Below, piece after piece: positions 16,072 through 22,009 of a DNA stretch of 34,489 bases. The stretch comes from Candidatus Fibrimonadaceae bacterium. GTDB taxonomy: Bacteria; Fibrobacterota; Fibrobacteria; Fibrobacterales; Fibrobacteraceae. The notes under the pieces were generated by a model that worked only from the letters and a program-made list of their open reading frames with translations, did not search any database and was not told the DNA's origin. The stretch lies in NCBI GenBank assembly GCA_031281265.1, contig JAITFO010000038.1:1-34489 (forward strand), in the 5' to 3' direction. Position numbers and translations under genes: made by a program. Position 1 is the stretch's first letter; each line of letters starts with the position of its first letter.

Positions 16072-16542
16072 TCAATCATCAAAAACCGATTTGCCAGAAC
16101 TCATTTTAGCTTCCATAATAAAATTGCCGCATTCGCAACTAAAAGGGATGCATATCACCGGAAGTTTTCGCCCTTCAAGAATCTTGCTCGGGCCACGCAC
16201 AATGCTTGGCAACGACATTGTCAAGTGCAAAGCTGGCATATATTTTTTTGCAGAACCTGCTATTATATTAGCTATTTCACGAATGGCGTCTGCAACGTCT
16301 TCATTCAGTTCTGTTATGGGTTCACCCAAAAATTTAGAACTTATCTTTAGAGCTACATCCAAAGTATAGAGTATAGCCACTTTGCCCCTCACATCTCCGT
16401 GGAATTCCAAAAGGCTGGAAATATCTGTTGGATTAGGTTCTTTAAGTAGATAAATCTTGCCAAGCGTAACAGGAAGATTCACCATGATGCTAAACGTCTC
16501 CACGGTTGATTTCAAAAATGGATTTAAATACTCTGCTTTCAT
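16072..16542 (-). CDS. cheX: CheX-like CheY-P phosphatase
   Basis: A 156-aa protein with the CheX/CheC-type layout: N-terminal helix MKAEYLNPFLKSTVETFSIM, beta strands with FHGDVRGKVAILYTLDVALKI, and the phosphatase helix DAIREIANIIAGSAKKYM, in which E89 and N92 form the E-x-x-N motif that supplies the two residues acting on phospho-CheY. The C-terminal strands follow. CheX dephosphorylates CheY-P to reset the flagellar switch. It is separated from other motility genes here and divergent from glyS. The ATG lies 6 bases after a TATTAG element without a Shine-Dalgarno. Family assignment good; cellular role inferred. Confidence 0.82.
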   Translation of the reverse strand: MKAEYLNPFLKSTVETFSIMVNLPVTLGKIYLLKEPNPTDISSLLEFHGDVRGKVAILYTLDVALKISSKFLGEPITELNEDVADAIREIANIIAGSAKKYMPALHLTMSLPSIVRGPSKILEGRKLPVICIPFSCECGNFIMEAKMSSGKSVFDD

Positions 16543-16548
16543 ACTCGG

Positions 16549-16554
16549 CTAATA
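16549..16554 (-). promoter_or_regulatory. -10 element of the cheX-like gene
   Basis: TATTAG on the minus strand (within GACTATTAG), then exactly 6 bases (CCGAGT) to the ATG at 16542; the spacing equals that of rfbB and the DUF3782-like gene. Confidence 0.35.
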
Positions 16555-16576
16555 GTCTATTGATTAATAATGTAGA

Positions 16577-16582
16577 TATTTT
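16577..16582 (+). promoter_or_regulatory. -10 element of glycyl-tRNA synthetase gene
   Basis: TATTTT (within TAGATATTTTC) lies 13 bases before the ATG at 16596; no Shine-Dalgarno occurs in the intervening CTACATTCCTTAT. A leader of about 6 nt is expected. Confidence 0.4.
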
Positions 16583-16595
16583 CTACATTCCTTAT

Positions 16596-18011
16596 ATGGC
16601 AAAAAAAGTTCAAGACGCTTTAAAAGATTTGGTTTCGCTTTGCAAAAGGCGTGGTATAATTTTCCCAGGCTCGGAAATTTATGATGGTTTGGCAAATACA
16701 TGGGATTATGGCCCTTATGGCGTGGAGTTAAAGCGCAATATAAAGGATTTATGGTGGAAAAAATTCGTTGCAAGCCGTAGCGATATAGTAGGTTTGGACT
16801 CCTCCATCCTTTTGAACCCCAAAGTTTGGGAAGCTAGCGGGCACGTGGGCAGCTTCAGCGACCCTTTGGTGGACTGCAAAGTGTGCAAAGAAAGGGCAAG
16901 GGCAGACCATCTATTGGAGGAAAAATTAGGTGCTGGAGCCGTTGCGGGCAAAAATTTCACGGAAATAGCCGCAATGATGCGGGAAAATGCTATCCAATGC
17001 CCCAAATGCGGCAGCAAAGATTGGACAGAGCCGCGTTCTTTCAATTTGATGTTCAAAACGGAAATAGGCGTTGTTGAAGGTACGGGAAACCAAGTGTATC
17101 TGCGTCCGGAAACTGCTCAGGGCATATTCATCAATTTCAAAAATATAGCCGATAACTGCCGCCAAAAAATCCCGTTTGGGGTTGGGCAAATAGGAAAGAG
17201 CTTCAGAAACGAAATAACTCCGGGCAATTTTATTTTCCGCACGCGGGAATTTGAGCAGATGGAAATGGAATTTTTCTGCAAGCCTGGCACTGAGCAGGAA
17301 TGGTACAAATATTGGAAGGATTTTTGCATGGAGTGGCTCAGTGAAATTGGAATTCGCAAAGAAAAATTGAGGATAAGGGAACATTCCAAAGAAGAGCTTT
17401 CGCATTACTCAAACGGCACAAGCGACATTGAATACGAATTTCCTTTTGGCTGGGGCGAGCTATGGGGTGTGGCTTCGCGTACAAATTTTGATTTAACGCA
17501 GCATATTGAACATTCAAAGGTTGACTTGCGCTATCACGATAAAATTGCGAATGAAAAATATATCCCCTTTGTAATTGAGCCTGCGCTCGGCGTAGACAGA
17601 CTTCTGCTGGTTATGCTCTGCGATGCTTATGATATTGAAAAAACAGAAAACGGCGAAGACCGCGCGGTGTTTCATTTTCACCCTACCGTTGCACCTGTCA
17701 AAGCTGCGATTCTGCCGCTCTCAAAAGATGATGAATTGATGAGCGTTGCCGAAAATCTTTACAAGCAATTGTTAAAACGTTTCCCTGTTGAATACGATGA
17801 AACTCAAAGCATAGGCAAACGCTACCGCCGCCAAGACGAAATAGGTACGCCCTATTGCGTAACGATAGATTTTGGCACCATAGGCAAAGACGGCGAAGAC
17901 AAGCGCGGCCTTGTGACCATTCGCGAGCGAGACTCGATGAAGCAAGATATTGTTAAAATTGAGAATGTCGAAAGTTATTTGATGGAAAAAATTTACCCTA
18001 CCCAGCCATAG
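16596..18011 (+). CDS. glyS: Glycyl-tRNA synthetase, single-chain dimeric type
   Basis: A 471-aa class II aminoacyl-tRNA synthetase that charges tRNA-Gly, of the alpha2 type and not the bacterial alpha2beta2 type. Visible: IIFPGSEIYDGLANTWDYGPYG at the N-terminus, a paired-cysteine insertion (CKVCKERA and CPKCG), class II motif 2 FRNEITPGNFIFRTREFEQ, GTSDIEYEF, and motif 3 PALGVDRLLLVML, then the anticodon-binding domain. The frame stays open 30 codons upstream to 16506, but that part is the reverse complement of the cheX-like gene's start, so ATG 16596 (MAKKVQDALKDLV) is chosen. Its 3' end overlaps the convergent ABC gene by 14 bp. Confidence 0.96.
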   Translation: MAKKVQDALKDLVSLCKRRGIIFPGSEIYDGLANTWDYGPYGVELKRNIKDLWWKKFVASRSDIVGLDSSILLNPKVWEASGHVGSFSDPLVDCKVCKERARADHLLEEKLGAGAVAGKNFTEIAAMMRENAIQCPKCGSKDWTEPRSFNLMFKTEIGVVEGTGNQVYLRPETAQGIFINFKNIADNCRQKIPFGVGQIGKSFRNEITPGNFIFRTREFEQMEMEFFCKPGTEQEWYKYWKDFCMEWLSEIGIRKEKLRIREHSKEELSHYSNGTSDIEYEFPFGWGELWGVASRTNFDLTQHIEHSKVDLRYHDKIANEKYIPFVIEPALGVDRLLLVMLCDAYDIEKTENGEDRAVFHFHPTVAPVKAAILPLSKDDELMSVAENLYKQLLKRFPVEYDETQSIGKRYRRQDEIGTPYCVTIDFGTIGKDGEDKRGLVTIRERDSMKQDIVKIENVESYLMEKIYPTQP

Positions 18012-18828
18012 CTCTAATGCGTGGGTCAGCGTTATCTTTAATCTCATCAAAATACATAGGAGGGGTTAGCTTTTTATCCATTAAAAAAGATATTTTGCTA
18101 TTTGTGTCGTAAGCTATTTGCAAATCACTTACAACCATTATGATAGTAGTTTTATAAAGTTCTCTTAGGTTATTCATCAACGACAAAAAATTTATGCGGC
18201 TGTTTCTATCCAAACCAGCTGTAGGTTCATCCAAAAGAAGGATCTTCGCATCCATTGCCCAAGAGCGCGCAACGGCAACTCTCTTTCGCATCCCAAGGGA
18301 AAGGGAATAGGGATAGTCGTTTGCAAAACCGTTAGCGAGCATCAGCAAAAGAGCGCGATTCACTTTTTGCTCAATCTCCTCATTTGTTCCCATATTGTGA
18401 TAGAGGAGCGGAATAGCTATATTTTCTTTTACGGTTAAATCGGAAATCAAAGCGCTGTTCTGAAACACAAAACCAATGCCTTTTTGCGCCATTGAAAGAG
18501 CTGTCCATTCATTTGATTTAATGGGTTCACCAAAAAGCGAAATTTCTCCATCTGAGGCTTTTTCCAAACCAGCTATTACACGCAAGAGCGAACTCTTGCC
18601 CGCACCGGATTTTCCAGAAATGCAAAGCATCTCGCCTCTTTCAAGAGATATGTTTACCCCGTCCAAAATATTAACCGATGATGGCATAAAAATAGTATTA
18701 GCTATTTTCACTTCATTAAGCGTTTTGCTCAAAACACCTGAAAGTGATTTACCTGTAACTCTCGGTAATTCAGATTTTACATAAGTTCTAAGGCTAAACT
18801 TCAAATTTTTTATAGAAATGCTTTCCAT
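17998..18828 (-). CDS. ABC transporter ATPase with degenerate motifs
   Basis: A 276-aa ABC nucleotide-binding protein with an unusual 50-residue N-terminal extension. Walker A G72-KSGAGK-S79, Q-loop near Q123, and Walker B ILLLDEP (D200, E201) with a normal AGLD D-loop are intact. The signature motif reads LSLGM (176-180) instead of LSGGQ, and the switch histidine is replaced by S234 in VVSDL. The overall sequence is closest to MlaF/LolD/FtsE-like ATPases. No permease gene is adjacent. It follows fliS with a 1-bp overlap in the flagellin operon, so a role linked to flagella or envelope is suggested by position only. It may bind ATP but hydrolyse it poorly. Confidence 0.85.
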   Translation of the reverse strand: MESISIKNLKFSLRTYVKSELPRVTGKSLSGVLSKTLNEVKIANTIFMPSSVNILDGVNISLERGEMLCISGKSGAGKSSLLRVIAGLEKASDGEISLFGEPIKSNEWTALSMAQKGIGFVFQNSALISDLTVKENIAIPLLYHNMGTNEEIEQKVNRALLLMLANGFANDYPYSLSLGMRKRVAVARSWAMDAKILLLDEPTAGLDRNSRINFLSLMNNLRELYKTTIIMVVSDLQIAYDTNSKISFLMDKKLTPPMYFDEIKDNADPRIRAMAG

Positions 18829-19217
18829 TATCTTTTTTTCTTTTTAATAGGTCTAGGTTGCCTGCGATGAACTTCCATTATCAACTCTCGAATTTCCCTT
18901 AAAAACTCCTCTGCTATATCTAATGTTTCTGGGGTAGCTACTTCCAAAGCATCCCATACATACCCATAAACTATGAACAAATTTTGAGCTTCGTCATATT
19001 GCAAATCCAAACTGGATTGCAAATATGCAACTATATTTTGCATTTGGTCTCGCTTTTTCAAATCACCCATCCTAACCGCATGCATAAGGAGCATGGCTTT
19101 TTCCAAAAGCATCTGGTGAGATTTTAATCTGCCAGCGGTGTATGCAGCACCGTAAGCATAAAGGCGAACCGCTTCTTTTTTTCCCCAATTGTTTTCTGAA
19201 TCAGGATTGCTCTCCAC
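18828..19217 (-). CDS. fliS: FliS-like flagellin export chaperone
   Basis: A 129-aa helical protein. The pattern YAYGAAYTAGRLKSHQMLLEKAMLLMHAVRMGDL, then IVAYLQSSLDLQYDEAQNLFIVYGYVWDALE, matches the four-helix FliS fold, in which FliS binds the flagellin C-terminus and stops premature assembly in the cytosol. The C-terminus is very basic (RRQPRPIKKKKR). Start is GTG at 19217, directly after the flagellin TAG with no intervening base, so translation must be coupled to flagellin. Similarity to classical FliS is moderate; position immediately after flagellin supports the call. Confidence 0.75.
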   Translation of the reverse strand: MESNPDSENNWGKKEAVRLYAYGAAYTAGRLKSHQMLLEKAMLLMHAVRMGDLKKRDQMQNIVAYLQSSLDLQYDEAQNLFIVYGYVWDALEVATPETLDIAEEFLREIRELIMEVHRRQPRPIKKKKR

Positions 19218-20057
19218 CTAATTACCTAGTAATGCTAACATTGAATTTCTAGAAACTTCCTGGAAATTGCGCAGAGCCATAATTCCGCTTTGGTTTAGAA
19301 TATCATCCCTAGCTTTATCCATAGATCCTTTGGCAAAATCCAAATCTTCTATTAAAGAAAGAGCTGCGGTTGTGTTGATATTTATGTTTTCGTTGTTATT
19401 GTAGGTGTGTTCCAAGCGGTTGTACTGTACGCCAAAATTGACTCTCGTATTATTGACAATTTCATTGGCTTTATTTATTCCATCTATGGCGGCTGTCGCA
19501 CCGTTCCTAGAGGATATATCCATATTCATAATCCCAAGAGTCTCTGGACGTAGGTCGGATTTAGCGACGTCTATTACATTTGGGCCGCCAGCATTAGGAC
19601 CAACCTGGAATTTGCCAGTGCCATCACTCAAAGGGCTTTGACCGGATAACACATCCTGTGTGTTGAACTGAGTACTTTTTGTTTGCCTGTCAATTTCTTT
19701 CTTCAACTCCTGAAATTCTCCGTTCAAGGCATTGCGTTCGTTATCGGTTAAAGTATCATTGGCTGCCTGAAGGCTCAACTCGCGCATACGCCCGAGCATA
19801 TCGGTAATGCCCTGAGTTGCACCTTCTCCGATGTTCAGAGCGCTCATAGCATCGCCAATATTTATGGAATCCGCTTTGTAGCCTCTGGACATAGCTTCCA
19901 AAGTTTTTGCAATGGCAAGACCGGCGGCATCATCCTGCGCACGGTTAATCCTCTTTCCGGTTCCCATTTTTTCATGGATTTTGGAAAGGGCTTTTTGCCT
20001 ATCAGCAACCTGATGGGTTATACTCAACCCGGCGGCTTTATCAACTTGCACTATCAT
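19218..20057 (-). CDS. fliC: Flagellin (short, D0-D1 only)
   Basis: A 279-aa flagellin. The N-terminal D0/D1 helices contain SKIHEKMGTGKRINRAQDDAAGLAIA and the MSALNIGEGATQGITDMLGRMRELSLQAAN segment; the C-terminal D1/D0 helices contain LSLIEDLDFAKGSMDKARDDILNQSGIMALRNFQEVSRNSMLALLGN. The variable outer region is almost absent (about residues 140-190), so the filament would be smooth. The ATG has a strong AAGGAGG ribosome site, and that site is enclosed in the hairpin at 20057-20076 expected to bind CsrA. The protein is exported by the flagellar type III system. Upstream are two small coupled genes, downstream fliS. Only one flagellin gene is in the window. Confidence 0.96.
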   Translation of the reverse strand: MIVQVDKAAGLSITHQVADRQKALSKIHEKMGTGKRINRAQDDAAGLAIAKTLEAMSRGYKADSINIGDAMSALNIGEGATQGITDMLGRMRELSLQAANDTLTDNERNALNGEFQELKKEIDRQTKSTQFNTQDVLSGQSPLSDGTGKFQVGPNAGGPNVIDVAKSDLRPETLGIMNMDISSRNGATAAIDGINKANEIVNNTRVNFGVQYNRLEHTYNNNENININTTAALSLIEDLDFAKGSMDKARDDILNQSGIMALRNFQEVSRNSMLALLGN

Positions 20058-20076
20058 AGAAACCTCCTTGTTTCTA
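20057..20076 (-). promoter_or_regulatory. CsrA-type hairpin sequestering flagellin Shine-Dalgarno
   Basis: On the minus strand: stem TAGAAAC, hexaloop AAGGAG, stem GTTTCTA. All 7 pairs are perfect. The loop matches the A-N-G-G-A-N consensus for CsrA/RsmA binding and contains the Shine-Dalgarno; the 5' arm begins with the stop codon of the upstream 77-aa gene and the 3' arm ends with the A of the flagellin ATG. A second GGA (20087-20089, in GGTGGATAC) lies 22 nt upstream and could be a weaker second site. CsrA and FliW are encoded at 1269-1936. Confidence 0.75.
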
Positions 20077-20307
20077 AACTACTGTATCCACCGTATCAAC
20101 TTTTTTAACGCTTTCGAATTCATTGTCAGACAAAGAATCTAAAAGCGTCATCACAGGGGGGTTGGGCTTTTCCGTGCTAACCTCCTCTTGATTAGCAACC
20201 TTCTCATCTTGGCTAGCCAGCTTTCCCAAACCAACTTGACCAGTTAGCTTTCCGGAACCAACTTGGTTAGCTTGTTTTCCAAAATCCGTCCCTATCTGCA
20301 ATGCCAT
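20074..20307 (-). CDS. Small protein of flagellin operon (77 aa), unknown
   Basis: A 77-aa hydrophilic protein with no signal peptide or membrane segment. Residues 10-35 are a short internal repeat (NQVGSGKL, GQVGLGKL) visible in DNA as a 27-bp imperfect tandem repeat near 20215-20275. It ends in ESVKKVDTVDTVV, similar to the SVKQVD end of the upstream 72-aa protein. Its ATG lies 3 bases after the stop of that gene and its own stop codon is part of the flagellin-leader hairpin, so it is translated in a coupled series with flagellin. I do not recognise a family; a flagellar accessory role is inferred only from position. Confidence 0.6.
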   Translation of the reverse strand: MALQIGTDFGKQANQVGSGKLTGQVGLGKLASQDEKVANQEEVSTEKPNPPVMTLLDSLSDNEFESVKKVDTVDTVV

Positions 20308-20310
20308 AGC

Positions 20311-20529
20311 TCACTCAGCGTTAATATCAACCTGTTTAACGCTTTTATACTTCTCATTATTGGTAACGCCGGGCTTCATGGCGTTACTTTCCTCATTCTG
20401 CTTAGTAATTACATCTTTGTCTTCAGGCTTTTCTTTGTTTTTAACATCCCTAGAAACGCCTTTTACAGGCTCCATGTTGGTGCGTACCGATTGGCTACTG
20501 GAGCTACCGGAAATAGAAGCTATAGGCAT
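20311..20529 (-). CDS. Small protein of flagellin operon (72 aa), unknown
   Basis: A 72-aa hydrophilic, Ser/Lys/Glu-rich, probably disordered protein starting MPIASISGSSSSQ and ending KYKSVKQVDINAE. The ATG has a strong AAAGGAG ribosome site 7-8 bases upstream, good evidence that it is translated. It is the first gene of the run 72-aa, 77-aa, flagellin, FliS, ABC ATPase. A -10-like TATATT (20571-20576, minus strand) lies about 42 bp upstream. The C-terminal SVKxVD is shared with the next protein. Family not recognised. Confidence 0.6.
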   Translation of the reverse strand: MPIASISGSSSSQSVRTNMEPVKGVSRDVKNKEKPEDKDVITKQNEESNAMKPGVTNNEKYKSVKQVDINAE

Positions 20530-20570
20530 AAAAACACTCCTTTTGCGGCCTTTTTACCCGCAACAATGGT

Positions 20571-20576
20571 AATATA
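20571..20576 (-). promoter_or_regulatory. Candidate -10 element of flagellin operon
   Basis: TATATT on the minus strand (in GTTTGCTATATTACC), giving a leader of about 35 nt before the 72-aa gene. I see no convincing flagellar sigma28 (TAAA-N15-GCCGATAA) or sigma54 (GG-N10-GC) match here. Confidence 0.35.
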
Positions 20577-20607
20577 GCAAACGCCGACTAACCCTCTTTT
20601 TCAATTA

Positions 20608-20635
20608 TATACCCCCTCAGCGTTTCTGGGGTATA
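20608..20635. promoter_or_regulatory. Inverted repeat between flagellin operon and AAA ATPase gene
   Basis: TATACCCC (20608-20615) and GGGGTATA (20628-20635) form perfect 8-bp arms 12 bases apart, so their centres are 20 bp apart, close to two helical turns. It sits 32 bp upstream of the candidate flagellin-operon -10, a plausible activator or repressor site. Adjacent TACAGCTGTA (20633-20642) is a further perfect palindrome. Confidence 0.4.
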
Positions 20636-20704
20636 CAGCTGTACCTTGTTATTTATCGGCAGAAAACGGGAAAACTTTAGCATTTTTTTTAAAAAAATCG
20701 GCGT

Positions 20705-20746
20705 TAAATTTTCACACTTTTTGCCGACAAAAAGTGTGAAAATTTA
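20705..20746. repeat. Perfect 19-bp inverted repeat before AAA/DUF4143 gene
   Basis: TAAATTTTCACACTTTTTG (20705-20723), four-base centre CCGA, then CAAAAAGTGTGAAAATTTA (20728-20746). All 19 positions pair. It ends 15 bp before the ATG at 20762 and runs into the TATATT -10 element (20748-20753). In addition CCGACAAA (20724-20731) is repeated in inverse as TTTGTCGG (20752-20759), right up to the start codon. It can be an operator, a cruciform, or an edge of a mobile unit. Confidence 0.85.
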
Positions 20747-20747
20747 C

Positions 20748-20753
20748 TATATT
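20748..20753 (+). promoter_or_regulatory. -10 element of AAA/DUF4143 gene
   Basis: TATATT followed by TG (TATATTTG) and then 8 bases from TATATT to the ATG at 20762. No Shine-Dalgarno. The element abuts the right arm of the large inverted repeat, so a protein bound there would block it. Confidence 0.45.
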
Positions 20754-20761
20754 TGTCGGGT

Positions 20762-22009
20762 ATGAGGAGAGGTATCTATAATTCCTTGATTACTTGGAAA
20801 AACTCCCAAAATAGGAAACCGCTTGTGCTTTATGGGGCTAGGCAGGTTGGCAAAACATATATTTTAAAGGAATTTGGCAAAAATGAATACAAAAATACAT
20901 TATATTTAAATTTTGACAAAAACAAGGAGCTTCACGATTACTTTGCAGATAACATTTCGCCGCATCATATAATTGATTCTTTAAAAGCCATATTCAAGCA
21001 AGAAATAAATACGGAAACCTTGCTCATATTTGATGAAATTCAAGAATGCCAAAGAGCAAAAGATTCCTTAAAATATTTCAACGAAGAAGCTCCGGAATAT
21101 AACATAGCGGCGGCGGGCAGTTTTTTGGGCATAGCGAGCGGGAAATTTCCGGTTGGGCAAGTAGATAAACTAACGCTTTATCCTATGACTTTTTATGAAT
21201 TTTTGGAGGCAATTGGCGATGAAAATTCACTGAACATACACGCTTTGGCAATAGAAAAACTAAAACAATATTTTTACATAGGCGGAATGCCAGAAGCGGT
21301 TAAAACTTATGTGCGAACGGGAGATTTGCTTCTCACAAGGCAAATTCAGGAACAAATTTTATCCAGTTACAAAGAAGATTTTTTGAAGCACATAAAAGGC
21401 GTGGATATTCCAAAGGTTCGTATGTTATGGGATTCTATTCCTGTTCATTTGGCAAAAGAAAAGAAAAAGTTTGTATATAAAGAAATAAAACAAGGAGGCA
21501 GGGCAGCAGAATTTGAAAATGCTTTGGATTGGCTTGTCAATACAGGGCTTGTGTATAAAATCCCCAATACCGAAGAGGCAAAAATTCCGCTTGTAGCTTA
21601 TGAAGAAAGGAATTCATTTAAACTTTATATGCTAGACACAGGCTTGCTCGCTGCTTCTGCAAAGTTGGATGTAAAAACATTTTTTAGCAAAAACCACGAG
21701 GTATTTAAGGAATTCAAGGGAGCCTTGGCAGAACAATTTGTTTTGCAAGAATTAAAACCCAAAAACATTCCCATTTATTATTGGTCTAACAGCACTGGAA
21801 AAGCAGAAGTGGATTTTGTTGTGCAATACGAAGACAAAATTATACCAATAGAAGTTAAAAGCGGAGAAAGCACAAAATCCAAAAGCCTTGGAGTGTATAT
21901 TGAAAAATACAATCCTCAAATTGCCATTCGTGCTTCCCTTTCAAATTACGAAAAACGCGAAAATTTACTTAATATTCCGCTTTATTCTATAGGGAATTTG
22001 GGCATATAG
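20762..22009 (+). CDS. AAA ATPase with C-terminal DUF4143 nuclease-like domain
   Basis: A 415-aa member of the widespread AAA_14/DUF4143 family. Walker A is G25-ARQVGK-T32, Walker B is TLLIFDEIQ; the middle holds TLYPMTFYEFLEA and YFYIGGMPEAV, typical of the family; the C-terminus carries a PD-(D/E)XK-like core EVDFVVQYEDKIIPIEVKSG. The function of the family is not settled; it often occurs in many copies and is sometimes counted among toxin- or defence-like genes. ATG 20762 is preferred over TTG 20753, which overlaps the -10. It stands alone, divergent from the flagellin operon, and its stop touches the convergent alr stop with no spacer. Confidence 0.92.
   Translation: MRRGIYNSLITWKNSQNRKPLVLYGARQVGKTYILKEFGKNEYKNTLYLNFDKNKELHDYFADNISPHHIIDSLKAIFKQEINTETLLIFDEIQECQRAKDSLKYFNEEAPEYNIAAAGSFLGIASGKFPVGQVDKLTLYPMTFYEFLEAIGDENSLNIHALAIEKLKQYFYIGGMPEAVKTYVRTGDLLLTRQIQEQILSSYKEDFLKHIKGVDIPKVRMLWDSIPVHLAKEKKKFVYKEIKQGGRAAEFENALDWLVNTGLVYKIPNTEEAKIPLVAYEERNSFKLYMLDTGLLAASAKLDVKTFFSKNHEVFKEFKGALAEQFVLQELKPKNIPIYYWSNSTGKAEVDFVVQYEDKIIPIEVKSGESTKSKSLGVYIEKYNPQIAIRASLSNYEKRENLLNIPLYSIGNLGI

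Noticed and set aside
16506-16595. Upstream extension of the glycyl-tRNA synthetase frame
   Set aside because: It lies across the start of the divergent cheX-like gene and the -10 element at 16577; family N-terminus begins at ATG 16596.
20529-20545. A second CsrA hairpin at the ribosome site of the 72-aa gene
   Set aside because: Only four A-U pairs can form around GGAGTG, and the loop does not match A-N-G-G-A-N.
20530-20600. sigma28 or sigma54 promoter for the flagellin operon
   Set aside because: No TAAA-N15-GCCGATAA match; the GG and GC dinucleotides near 20578-20595 have the wrong spacing for a sigma54 site.
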